Source: Amycolatopsis alba DSM 44262 (GTDB lineage: Bacteria; Actinomycetota; Actinomycetes; Mycobacteriales; Pseudonocardiaceae). Taken from it: DNA of 64,000 bases. The stretch is from NCBI RefSeq assembly GCF_000384215.1, contig NZ_KB913032.1, forward strand, positions 3,427,665 through 3,491,664. Reading direction: 5' to 3'. Each line of letters begins with the position of its first letter. Within the stretch, counting starts at the first letter, position 1. Positions 1 to 8,322 of the stretch are shown in pieces. A program made the translations under genes and the position numbers. Below the pieces are notes generated by a model. The model was not told the DNA's origin and made no database searches. It worked only from the letters and a program-made list of their open reading frames with translations.

Positions 1-785
1 GCAACGGTTTCACCGAGCCCACCCGCCCGAATCCCGGCATCGTGTTCAACCTGCACGCCAATGTCACCAGGGGCGTGCTCACCGACGAGAAGGTCCGCCA
101 GGCGGTGGTCAAGGGCATCAACCGGCCCGAGGTCACGAACACCGTGCTGACGCCGAACTACAAGCCCGCCACCAGCGTTCTCGGCTCGGCGACCCCGTTC
201 CACGCCGACCTTTCCCCGTTGCTGGCCTACGACCCGGCCGGGGCGACGTCGCTGCTGGAGAGCGCGGGCTGGGTGCCAGGTCCCGACGGAATCCGCACGA
301 AGAACGGTCAAAGGCTGAGCGCTAAGGTCGCTTTCTCCCTGGTGTTCAACCAGAACAAGAGCGTGCTCGAACTCGTGCAGCAGCAGTTGCGCAAGATCGG
401 CTTCGATCTCCGGATCGACCAGCGGACCACCGCCGAGACCGTGCAGATCACGCAGAGCGGCGACTACGAATACCTCTGGTACAACACCACCCGCGCGGAT
501 CCGGACATCCTGCGGAGCCTCTTCTCCACCAAGGCGAGCAACCGCAGCAGGCTGCCCGCCGTCAACCCCGTCGACGCGCCGCTCGACGCGCAGGCGTCCA
601 CTGTGGACCCGGCGAAGCGCAAGCCCGCGGCGGCCGAAGCGCAGCGCGCGATCATCGAGCACGGCTATTCGGCGCCGGTGTTCGAGCTGACCCAGGTGCT
701 GGCGCACGGGCCGAACGCGCACGGCGTCGGTTTCGAAGCGTCGTCCAGGCTGCAGCTGTTCGACACCTGGGTGTCCGGGTCGTGA
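1..785 (+). CDS. ABC transporter substrate-binding protein, family 5 (3' part)
   Basis: This is the C-terminal part of an extracellular solute-binding protein of the peptide/nickel (SBP_bac_5) class. The frame is open from base 3, so the gene starts upstream of the window and its signal peptide is not visible. The visible 260 residues carry the lobe typical of DppA-like proteins, including a segment of the form FSLVFNQNKSVLELVQQQLR followed by IGFDLRI, and end in a short DTWVSGS tail. Its stop overlaps the GTG of the first permease by 4 bases (GTGA), so it heads a translationally coupled transporter operon. Substrate cannot be read from the sequence; the LLM monooxygenase downstream hints at a small organic compound rather than a peptide. 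Confidence 0.9.
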   Translation, partial: NGFTEPTRPNPGIVFNLHANVTRGVLTDEKVRQAVVKGINRPEVTNTVLTPNYKPATSVLGSATPFHADLSPLLAYDPAGATSLLESAGWVPGPDGIRTKNGQRLSAKVAFSLVFNQNKSVLELVQQQLRKIGFDLRIDQRTTAETVQITQSGDYEYLWYNTTRADPDILRSLFSTKASNRSRLPAVNPVDAPLDAQASTVDPAKRKPAAAEAQRAIIEHGYSAPVFELTQVLAHGPNAHGVGFEASSRLQLFDTWVSGS

Positions 786-1732
786 CCCGGTATCTGCTCC
801 GCCGGTTGCTGCAAGCGGTCTTCGTCCTGTGGGCGGCGTTCACCGTGTCGTTCGCGATCCTCTATCTCCTGCCGGGCGACGCTGTCAGCGCGAAACTCGG
901 CGGGGGCGAAGCCGGGCTTTCGGTGACGCCGGAGCAACTGGCCTTGGCCAGGGCGGAGTACGGCCTCGACGACCCGTTGCCGCTGCAGTACGGGAAACGG
1001 CTGGTCGCCGCGCTGCAGGGCGACTTCGGCCGCTCGATCTCCACCGGGGACGACGCCACGGGCATGGTGGTCTCGGCCCTGCCGCCGACGCTCGCGGTCA
1101 CCGGATTCGCCCTGGTGCTCGCGATCCTGTTCGGCGGCGGGGTCGCGATCGCCGGGACCTGCACCCGGCATCGCTGGCTGGGCAACGCGCTGCTGGCATT
1201 GCCACCGCTGGGGATCTCGCTGCCGCCGTTCTGGGTCGGGCTCGTCCTCATCCAGTTCTTCTCCTTCCAGCTCAGGCTGCTGCCCGCGCTGGGCTCGAAC
1301 GGCTTCGAGTCGCTGATCCTGCCCGCGATCACCCTCGCCATCCCGACCGGCGCGATCATCGGGCAGGTGCTGGCGAAGAGCCTCCGCACTCAGCTCGCCG
1401 AGCCGTACTCGGAGATCGCGCTGGCGAAGGGGGCGAGCCGGTTGAGAGTCCATTTCGGACACCTTCTGCGCAACGCCGCGGTGCCGACACTGACCATCGC
1501 GGGCGTGGTCGCGGGAAACCTGATCGCCGGTTCCGTGATCACCGAGACGGTGTTCTCCCGTGACGGCCTCGGCCGCGTGACGTCGTCGGCGGTCACCGCG
1601 CAGGACATCCCGGTGGTGCAGGCGGTGATCGTGCTCGCCGCGCTGGTGTTCGTCGTCATCAACCTGCTCGTCGACCTCGTGTGCCCGCTGCTGGACCCGC
1701 GGATCCGATACCGGGAGACGGCCGATGCCTGA
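782..1732 (+). CDS. ABC transporter permease, DppB-like
   Basis: Inner-membrane permease of a binding-protein-dependent importer, 316 residues with about six hydrophobic helices. The N-terminus has the DppB/OppB look (TRYLLRRLLQAVFVLW). The cytoplasmic EAA-type loop that docks on the ATPase is visible as EIALAKGASRLRVHFGHLLR followed by NAAVP. The GTG start at 782 overlaps the stop of the binding protein, and its own end overlaps the second permease by 8 bases, so all are made together. Assignment to the dipeptide/nickel permease family is firm; the transported compound is unknown. Confidence 0.92.
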   Translation: MTRYLLRRLLQAVFVLWAAFTVSFAILYLLPGDAVSAKLGGGEAGLSVTPEQLALARAEYGLDDPLPLQYGKRLVAALQGDFGRSISTGDDATGMVVSALPPTLAVTGFALVLAILFGGGVAIAGTCTRHRWLGNALLALPPLGISLPPFWVGLVLIQFFSFQLRLLPALGSNGFESLILPAITLAIPTGAIIGQVLAKSLRTQLAEPYSEIALAKGASRLRVHFGHLLRNAAVPTLTIAGVVAGNLIAGSVITETVFSRDGLGRVTSSAVTAQDIPVVQAVIVLAALVFVVINLLVDLVCPLLDPRIRYRETADA

Positions 1733-2540
1733 CGTTCTCGTGCGCACCCGGCGGCGGCCGGGGCTGATCCTCGCGATCGCGGTCCTCGCCTTCGCCTTGC
1801 TCTCCGCGGTCGTCCCGGAGCTGTTCACCGGTCAGGACCCGCTCGCCGGTGTCCCCGCCGAAAAGATGCAGGGCCCATCGCTCGCGCATCTGTTCGGTAC
1901 CGACGAAACCGGACGCGACATCTTCGCGCGGGTGGTCCACGGCGCCGCGCTCTCGTTGCAGGCGACCGTGATCGCCGTGCTCGTCGCGCTCGTGGCCGGT
2001 TCCGCGCTCGGCCTGCTCGCCGGATTCCGGGGCGGCGCCCTCGATTCGGCGATCATGCGCTGCGTCGACGTCCTGCTGGCGATCCCGTCCATCCTGCTTT
2101 CGCTCGCGCTCGTCACCGCGCTCGGCTTCGGGACGACCAACATCGCGATCGCGGTCGGTGTCGCGAATCTCGCGCAGTTCGCCCGGCTGATGCGCGCCGA
2201 AGTCCTGCGCGTCCGCAGCGGCGTGTTCGTCGAGGCCGCTCGCGCGGGCGGCGTGCGCTGGACCGGGGTGCTCGGGCGGCATGTCCTGCCCAACGCGCTC
2301 GGCCCGGTGCTCGCGCTCGCGACGCTCACCTTCGGCACGGCGGTGCTGGAGGTTTCCGCGCTGAGCTTCCTCGGCTACGGCGCCACCCCGCCGACGCCGG
2401 AGTGGGGCTCGCTCGTGGCGGGCGGGCGCGGCTTCCTCGCCACCGCCTGGTGGATGACGACCTTCCCCGGACTCACCGTCGCGGCCGTGGTGCTGTCCGC
2501 GAACCGGCTGTCACGGGCGATCGAAGGAGACGAGCGATGA
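1725..2540 (+). CDS. ABC transporter permease, DppC-like
   Basis: Second membrane subunit of the importer, 271 residues. The N-terminal helix is followed by the DppC-type segment LFGTDETGRDIFARVVHGA, a hallmark of this subfamily. The EAA loop reads EAARAGGVRWTGVLGRHVLP. ATG at 1725 lies inside the end of the first permease. The stop TGA shares bases with the ATG of the ATPase gene (ATGA at 2537-2540). It pairs with the DppB-like subunit to form the channel. Confidence 0.92.
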   Translation: MPDVLVRTRRRPGLILAIAVLAFALLSAVVPELFTGQDPLAGVPAEKMQGPSLAHLFGTDETGRDIFARVVHGAALSLQATVIAVLVALVAGSALGLLAGFRGGALDSAIMRCVDVLLAIPSILLSLALVTALGFGTTNIAIAVGVANLAQFARLMRAEVLRVRSGVFVEAARAGGVRWTGVLGRHVLPNALGPVLALATLTFGTAVLEVSALSFLGYGATPPTPEWGSLVAGGRGFLATAWWMTTFPGLTVAAVVLSANRLSRAIEGDER

Positions 2541-4114
2541 GCGCACTGCTGACCATCCGTGATCTCGCGGTTTCCTACCGGAACGTACCCGCCGTGGACG
2601 GCGTCGACCTTTCTGTCCACAAGGGACAGATTGTCGCGGTGGTCGGCGAGTCCGGCTCCGGCAAGAGCACGGCGGCGCACGCGGCGATCGGGCTGCTGCC
2701 GCGGGGCGGGCGGATCGACCGCGGCGAGATCACCTTCGATGGCCGTGACCTGGCGAAACTGTCCGACCGCGGCTGGCGTTCGGTGCGCGGCCGCGAGATC
2801 GCCCTGGTCCCCCAGGATCCGACGGTGTCGCTCAACCCCGTGCACCGGATCGGTGACCAGGTCGCCGAGGTGCTGCTGATCCACGGCCTCGCGGACAAGC
2901 GCACGGCCGGCGCGGAGGCGGTGAAACTGCTGCGCAAGGCCGGGATCGCCGATCCGGAGGCACGGGCGCGGCAGTATCCGCACGAGCTGTCCGGCGGACT
3001 GCGTCAGCGCGCGCTGATCGCCGCCGCGCTGGCCGGACGGCCGAAACTCATCATCGCGGACGAACCGACCAGCGCGCTCGACGTCACCGTGCAACGGCAG
3101 ATCCTCGACCACCTCGAAGAACTCGCCGCAGAAGCGGGCACCGCCGTCCTCTTGATCACTCACGACCTCGGCGTCGCGTCCGACCGGGCGTCGCGGATCG
3201 TGGTGCTGTCCGAGGGGAAGGTGGTCGAGGAGGGAACCACCGGCGAAATCCTCTCGGCGCCGTCGCGGAAGTACACGCGGGATCTGCTCGCCGCCGCGCC
3301 CAGTCTTTCCGACAGCCCGCTGCGGGAGCCGAAACCGCCGTCGTCCGACGTCCTGGTCTCGGTCCGCGACCTCGGCAAGACCTTCGGCGCGGTCCGTGCC
3401 GTCGACGGGGTTTCCTTCGACATCGCGCGCGGGCGGACGCTCGCGCTGGTCGGCGAATCCGGTTCGGGAAAGTCGACCACCGCGCGGATGATCCTGCGCC
3501 TGGAAACCGCGACGGACGGCGTCGTCGAGTTCGACGGCCAGGACATCACGTCCCTGCGCGGCGAGGAACTGCGGCGGCTGCGGCGCCGGTTCCAGCTGGT
3601 GTACCAGAACCCGTACGCGTCGCTGAACCCGAAGTTCAGCATCGAGGACGTCGTTTCCGAGCCCCTGCGGGCGTTCGGCGTCGGTACGAAGGCGGAACGC
3701 CGGGCGCGGGCGGCGGAACTGATCGATCAGGTCGCCCTGCCTTCTTCGGCGCTGAAGCGCAAACCGGCCGAACTGTCCGGCGGGCAACGGCAGCGGGCGG
3801 CCATCGCGCGGGCGCTCGCCCTGCGCCCGGAGCTGATCGTCGCCGACGAACCCGTGTCCGCGCTGGACGTCTCGGTGCAGGCGCAGATCCTGCGGCTGCT
3901 CGCCGACCTCCAGGACGAACTCGGCCTGACGTATCTGTTCATCTCGCACGACCTCGCCGTGGTCCGGCAGATCGCGGACACCGTCGGCGTGCTGCGCGGC
4001 GGCGAACTGGTCGAACTCGGCCCGGCACAGGACGTGCTGGAACGACCGCGCGCGGACTACACACGGGAACTCCTCGCCGCGATCCCCGGCCGGAAACCGT
4101 TGGAGGCACGATGA
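2537..4114 (+). CDS. ABC transporter ATPase, DppD-DppF type two-domain fusion
   Basis: A single 525-residue protein carrying both nucleotide-binding domains that are separate genes (DppD and DppF) in many bacteria. Domain 1 has Walker A GESGSGKS at residues 37-44, signature LSGGLRQR and Walker B LIIADEPTSALD. Domain 2 has Walker A at 306-313, signature LSGGQRQR and Walker B LIVADEPVSALD. The ATG at 2537 is chosen because it overlaps the permease stop as ATGA. An open frame continues upstream but runs antisense-free through permease code and is not used. It powers the importer made with the three preceding genes. Fused ATPases of this kind are common in actinobacteria. Confidence 0.94.
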   Translation: MSALLTIRDLAVSYRNVPAVDGVDLSVHKGQIVAVVGESGSGKSTAAHAAIGLLPRGGRIDRGEITFDGRDLAKLSDRGWRSVRGREIALVPQDPTVSLNPVHRIGDQVAEVLLIHGLADKRTAGAEAVKLLRKAGIADPEARARQYPHELSGGLRQRALIAAALAGRPKLIIADEPTSALDVTVQRQILDHLEELAAEAGTAVLLITHDLGVASDRASRIVVLSEGKVVEEGTTGEILSAPSRKYTRDLLAAAPSLSDSPLREPKPPSSDVLVSVRDLGKTFGAVRAVDGVSFDIARGRTLALVGESGSGKSTTARMILRLETATDGVVEFDGQDITSLRGEELRRLRRRFQLVYQNPYASLNPKFSIEDVVSEPLRAFGVGTKAERRARAAELIDQVALPSSALKRKPAELSGGQRQRAAIARALALRPELIVADEPVSALDVSVQAQILRLLADLQDELGLTYLFISHDLAVVRQIADTVGVLRGGELVELGPAQDVLERPRADYTRELLAAIPGRKPLEAR

Positions 4115-5148
4115 AATTCGGGCTTTTCTCCCTCGTCGCCAATCACCCCGACCCGGTGACCGGGGTGACACCGACCCAGCACGAACGCCTGCGGCGGATC
4201 ATCGACGAAGCGATCTTCGCCGAGGAACTGGGCTTCGACGCGTACGGCGTCGGCGAGCGGCACGGCGAACCGTTCCTCTCGTCGGCGCCGCCGGTGATCC
4301 TCGCGGCGGTCGCGGAACGCACGCACCGCGTCCGGCTGCTGACCACGCTGACCGTGATCAGCGTGCTCGACCCGGTCCGCGTCGCCGAGGACTACGCGAC
4401 GCTCGACCAGCTTTCCGGCGGACGGCTGGAACTCATGATCGGGAAGGGCAACGATCCCCGGCATTTCCCGCTTTTCGGCCTCGAAGAGGACCGCCAGTGG
4501 GAGTACCAGGCGGAGAAGTTCGCCCTGCTGCGCCGTCTCTACCTGGAAGAAGGCGTGACCTGGGAAGGTGAATTCCGCACTCCGCTGACCGGCATCACGA
4601 CACAGCCACGCCCGTTCCACGCCCGGCCGCGGATCTGGCACGGGAGCGCGTCGAGCACCGAGTCGACCGAGCTGGCGGCGAAGTTCGGCGACCCGCTGTT
4701 CACCGCGAACGGCTTCCACCCCAAGAAGAAGTACGCCGATCTGATCGACCACTACCGGCGGCGGTGGGCCGAATACGGCCACGACCCGGCGGACGCGCTC
4801 GTCGGTTCGGGCGCCGGCGGGCTGTACGTCGCCAGGACCTCGCAGGAGGCGCTGGACGGCTACCGGCCGTATTTCGAAGCGCTGACGAAGACGCCCGCGT
4901 ACCAGCACAACAAGTCGGAGTTCACCTCGCTGGAGGACAAGATCGCAAACGGTTCCGCGCTGGTCGGGAGCCCGGAACAGGTGATCGACAAGATCGGCGA
5001 CTACCACGCGTCCTTCGGGCACGAGGTCCAGGCGGTCTCCGTCGACGGGCTGACCGCCGGGGAGGCACGGGACGTCCTGGAGCTCTTCGCCTCCGACGTC
5101 ATCCCGATCGTGCGGAAAGAACTGCCCTCTCGGGTGTGGGAAAGCTAG
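4111..5148 (+). CDS. LLM-class flavin-dependent monooxygenase/oxidoreductase
   Basis: A 345-residue luciferase-like (beta/alpha)8 enzyme starting MKFGLFSLVAN. Family marks include FAEELGFDAYGVGERH near residue 40, the strand VRLLTTLTVISVLDPVRVAE, LDQLSGGRLELMIGKG, and the C-terminal VGSPEQVIDKI. Such enzymes use reduced FMN (or F420) to oxidise small organic molecules. ATG overlaps the ATPase stop (ATGA at 4111-4114), so the enzyme is part of the transporter operon and probably acts on what is imported. From memory, a subgroup of LLM proteins (CE1758/KPN_01858-type) sits beside exactly this kind of transporter. Cofactor and substrate are not determined. Confidence 0.9.
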   Translation: MKFGLFSLVANHPDPVTGVTPTQHERLRRIIDEAIFAEELGFDAYGVGERHGEPFLSSAPPVILAAVAERTHRVRLLTTLTVISVLDPVRVAEDYATLDQLSGGRLELMIGKGNDPRHFPLFGLEEDRQWEYQAEKFALLRRLYLEEGVTWEGEFRTPLTGITTQPRPFHARPRIWHGSASSTESTELAAKFGDPLFTANGFHPKKKYADLIDHYRRRWAEYGHDPADALVGSGAGGLYVARTSQEALDGYRPYFEALTKTPAYQHNKSEFTSLEDKIANGSALVGSPEQVIDKIGDYHASFGHEVQAVSVDGLTAGEARDVLELFASDVIPIVRKELPSRVWES

Positions 5149-5161
5149 TACCTTCGGAGGA

Positions 5162-6268
5162 GTGCGGATCCTCTTCACCTGCCGCCCGGCGTACGGCCAC
5201 CTGTACCCGTTGATGCCGCTCGCGATCGCCGCCCGCGACGCCGGGCACGAGGTGCTCTTCGGGACCGGCGAGACGTTCTTGGACAAGGTCCGCGCGCTCG
5301 GTTTCGACGCGCACAAGGTCGGGGCCTCGATTCAGGAGGCCGCGGACGAAGCCGGTGGCGGCGACCCGGTGCAGGTCATCCTCACCACGTTCGCCGAAAT
5401 CCTGCCGCGCGCCACCATCGCCGATCTGACGCCGCTGCTCCCGGTGCTCCGGCCGGATCTGGTCGTCTACGAAATGAGCGACGTCGGCGCGGCGACGGCC
5501 GCCCGGCGGGCCGGGATCCCGGTGGTGTCCCACGTGATCGGCCGTTCGATGCCCGCCGAACTGATGGCCGTCGCCGCGGACAGGCTCGCGCCGCTGTGGG
5601 ACGGGAACCCGCCCGCCAACCTGATGCTGGGCGACGCCGGGATCGACGTGTGGCCGGACAGCTTCCGCGACCCGGAACTGACCGGGCTACCGACGGTCTT
5701 CCGGCTCCGGCCGGTGCCGTGGAACGAACCGGGCACGCTGCCGTCGTGGCTCGACGGACGCGACCGGCCGCTCGTCTACCTGACGCTGGGCACCGTCGTC
5801 TTCGGCGCCACCGGCCCGCTGCGCGCGGCGATCGACGGGCTTTCCCGGCTGCCGGTGGACGTCCTGGTCGCACGCGGCCCCGGCGACCCCGCCGAACTCG
5901 GCGAGGTGCCGCCGAACGTCCACATCACCGGTTTCGTGCCACAGTCCGAGCTTCTTCCGCGCGCCGACCTCGTGGTGCACCACGGCGGAACCGGGACCGT
6001 GCTCGGCGCGCTTTCGGCCGGTTTGCCGCAACTGGTGCTGCCGCAGGGCGCGGACCAGTTCGTCAACGCAGCGATGCTGGAAACGGCCGTCGCCGGGCGG
6101 GCGCTGCTCGGGGATCGGGTCACCGCGGACGCCGTCGAGGAAACGGCGGCGCTCCTGCTCGAAGACCCGCGCGTGCGCGAGGTCGCCGCCAGGGCGCGGC
6201 ACGAGATCGCCGCCATGCCCGCGCCGTCCGAGGTCGTCCGGAGGCTGGCGGAGTTCGCCGCGGTCTGA
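5162..6268 (+). CDS. Family 1 glycosyltransferase (MGT/EryCIII-like)
   Basis: A GT-B fold glycosyltransferase of 368 residues. The N-terminus MRILFTCRPAYGHLYPLMPL is the usual acceptor-domain start. The nucleotide-sugar donor signature is seen at about residues 273-300 (HHGGTGTVLGALSAGLPQLV, then LPQGADQFVNA). The catalytic-base His of this class is commonly the one in the GHLYPL turn. The start is GTG at 5162 behind TTCGGAGG, 13 bases after the LLM stop, so it could belong to the same transcript. Relatives glycosylate macrolides and other small molecules or detoxify xenobiotics; which applies here is not known. The message ends in a degenerate hairpin at 6274-6315. Confidence 0.88.
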   Translation: MRILFTCRPAYGHLYPLMPLAIAARDAGHEVLFGTGETFLDKVRALGFDAHKVGASIQEAADEAGGGDPVQVILTTFAEILPRATIADLTPLLPVLRPDLVVYEMSDVGAATAARRAGIPVVSHVIGRSMPAELMAVAADRLAPLWDGNPPANLMLGDAGIDVWPDSFRDPELTGLPTVFRLRPVPWNEPGTLPSWLDGRDRPLVYLTLGTVVFGATGPLRAAIDGLSRLPVDVLVARGPGDPAELGEVPPNVHITGFVPQSELLPRADLVVHHGGTGTVLGALSAGLPQLVLPQGADQFVNAAMLETAVAGRALLGDRVTADAVEETAALLLEDPRVREVAARARHEIAAMPAPSEVVRRLAEFAAV

Positions 6269-6273
6269 ATCCG

Positions 6274-6315
6274 CGTGAGTGGCAAGGCTGGTTCTAACCG
6301 TCCTCGCCGCTCACG
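6274..6315. terminator. Degenerate family-B hairpin between convergent genes
   Basis: The arms 6274-6293 and 6296-6315 pair over 20 positions with four non-Watson-Crick pairs, around a 2-base loop. The motif (GTGAGTGGCAAGG) is the same family as the hairpins at 15195-15232 and 58660-58705. It lies between the glycosyltransferase stop and the convergent FAD-protein gene. The stop codon of that gene lies in the loop, so its last codons form one arm. There is no T-run. It probably acts as a two-way terminator. Confidence 0.5.
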
Positions 6316-8198
6316 AGCTTCAAGATCTCGCGCGCCACGATGTCGTTCTGCCTGAAGGAAATCGCGTTGGTCCGCGGCCGGGTGAACGCCCCGGCGGACC
6401 GCGCGGAAGTGTGCGGGCCGAGGGCGAACCGGCGCGGATGGGGACGGCCTTCGCCGTCGAGCATCCGGCCGTCGGAGACGCGGGTGTGGATGCGGCCCGC
6501 GAGCAGCCTGTCGCCGGTGACGGTGTCGAGCACGGCCTCCTCGCCCAGCGCGCCACTGTCGCGCAACTGTCGCAAAAGGACGTCAGACGCCCTGGCGATA
6601 CTCGGCTCGGGCAACCGGGCCTCGACGAGGGTCCGCGCCTCGGTCTCACCGGGGAAACTCGCCCCGGAAGCGACGAACGACCGGCGTTCTTCATCGGCCG
6701 ACACCCGCATTTCGGCGCCCAGGAAGGAAACGAGACCGGCCTCCTGGAGCGCGAGCAGTTCCTCCAGCCGTCGCGGCGGCGGCCCGCTGGCGAAGTACGA
6801 GAAGAAGCCGAGAAACCAGCCGTCCAGATCGGACAGTTGAGACGCCGCGTCGAGCCGTCCGGTCTGCACCAGCGCGGGAAGCTGGCCCATCACGGACAAC
6901 AGTGCCATGAACGCGCCCAGATCCGCGCTGTACTCGCCGTCCGCGCGACGGTTCAAGTCCGCCTCGACGTACTCGCGCAGTTCCTTGCCGTACTCCTCGG
7001 CGGTGCCGAACTCGGCGCCCGCCATCGGCCGGTCGAGCCGGTCGAGGTCGAGCCGGTCGTCCGGCGCCGGGACCGCCCGCGCCACGAGTGCGTCGAGTTC
7101 GCCGGGCGGGGTGTCCGCGAAGGCGTCGGCGAAGACGGCGTAGTCCATCCGCACCCGTTCGGGGTGGGCGGTGAACAGCTCGCTGTAGTAAGCCCAGGCG
7201 AGTTCCTTCGCGATCAGCGGCCAGACGTCGCGGCGGAAGTCGATCCGCCCTGGCACGGCGCAGAGCTTCTCGATGGCGTAGGCGTCGAAGAACCTGGGCA
7301 GCTGCAACGGTTTCCCGCTCAGGCGGTAGCCGATCTTCGCGTGATACGGCACCCCGCGACGCGAACCGATGTGCAGCAAGGGCTCGGCGCCGCTCGGGTG
7401 ATACTTCAGCCCGCCGCACGCCTGTTCTTCGAAACGGCCGCCGCGGCCTTCGGTCAGCAGCAGCATCAGATCGACGAACGCGAGGCCGAATCCGCGCACC
7501 AGCACGGTTTCACCGGGCGCGATCGCCGAATAGTCGACGTCGGCGGTGTAGCCGGCGGGGTAATAGGCGAGGTCGTGACGGGCGGCGAAGCGCGCTAGCT
7601 CTGTCTCGCGGTCGTCGGGTTCGGCGTCGAGATGCCCGACGGTGAACAGGACCGCGTCCGCTTCGAGTGGTTCCGCGCGGTCCTCCAGCCAGAGAGACTG
7701 CCGCTCACCGTCTTCGAGCCGCACCGCGCGGGTCCGGTGCTCGACGACCTCGATCCCGGCGGGGAGTTCGGCGAGCACCTTGCGGTGGAACCAGACGAGG
7801 TACGCGCTCTGCAACCGTCGCGTCGGGAAGTGATCGCTTTGCAGCGCCTCGAGTTCGGCGCGCAGGCTGTCGTCGACCTCGGCGCCGAGCTCGCCCTCGC
7901 GGACCTGCCGCGCCCACTCGATCAACGACGGTCCCGGCCGGATCGGGCCGTCGATCAGCACGGTGTCGTCGGTGAAGACCGTGACGTCCTCGGGCATGGA
8001 GTTCATCCGCAGCAGCGGCGACTGCTCGTACCGCCAGACCCGTCCGGGGCCCGCCGGAAACGGATCGACCAGATGCACGACCAGCCGCCGCCCGCGAAGC
8101 AGCTCGGCGGCGTTGGCGCCGAGCCGCTCGAGCACGCCCACCCCACGCGGCCCCGCGCCGACCACCGCGAGCACGTAGGGAAGGTCTGCGGTACTCAC
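6294..8198 (-). CDS. Large FAD/NAD(P)-binding protein (NAD_binding_9 type)
   Basis: A 634-residue protein starting with a Rossmann dinucleotide fold: LAVVGAGPRGVGVLERL at about residues 11-27, then the VHLVDPFPAGPGRVWRYEQ segment. This is typical of the FAD/NAD(P)-binding PF13454-like family. Further blocks include LFTVGHLDAEP and VLVRGFGLAFVDLMLLLTEG. The start is GTG at 8198. It is divergent from the SsuD-like LLM gene at 8323 and convergent with the glycosyltransferase. Members are large flavoproteins often found near LLM enzymes and ABC transporters. A role in supplying reduced flavin or oxidising the same substrate is inference. No membrane segment is seen. Confidence 0.8.
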   Translation of the reverse strand: MSTADLPYVLAVVGAGPRGVGVLERLGANAAELLRGRRLVVHLVDPFPAGPGRVWRYEQSPLLRMNSMPEDVTVFTDDTVLIDGPIRPGPSLIEWARQVREGELGAEVDDSLRAELEALQSDHFPTRRLQSAYLVWFHRKVLAELPAGIEVVEHRTRAVRLEDGERQSLWLEDRAEPLEADAVLFTVGHLDAEPDDRETELARFAARHDLAYYPAGYTADVDYSAIAPGETVLVRGFGLAFVDLMLLLTEGRGGRFEEQACGGLKYHPSGAEPLLHIGSRRGVPYHAKIGYRLSGKPLQLPRFFDAYAIEKLCAVPGRIDFRRDVWPLIAKELAWAYYSELFTAHPERVRMDYAVFADAFADTPPGELDALVARAVPAPDDRLDLDRLDRPMAGAEFGTAEEYGKELREYVEADLNRRADGEYSADLGAFMALLSVMGQLPALVQTGRLDAASQLSDLDGWFLGFFSYFASGPPPRRLEELLALQEAGLVSFLGAEMRVSADEERRSFVASGASFPGETEARTLVEARLPEPSIARASDVLLRQLRDSGALGEEAVLDTVTGDRLLAGRIHTRVSDGRMLDGEGRPHPRRFALGPHTSARSAGAFTRPRTNAISFRQNDIVAREILKLVSGEDG

Positions 8199-8322
8199 GA
8201 AGCCGAAGCTACGCCGGGATTCCGGGGAGCGTGCGGGTTCTCAAGGAGCGGAACTCGTTGCCACGCCGAGGAACCTGCGCGTACTCGTCGTGGAAGGGGG
8301 ACACGGACGAGAGGGACGGACG

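Noticed and set aside
2375..4171. A 598-residue minus-strand open frame over the ATPase gene
   Set aside because: Composition of a reverse shadow; the ATPase on the plus strand has both Walker motifs intact.
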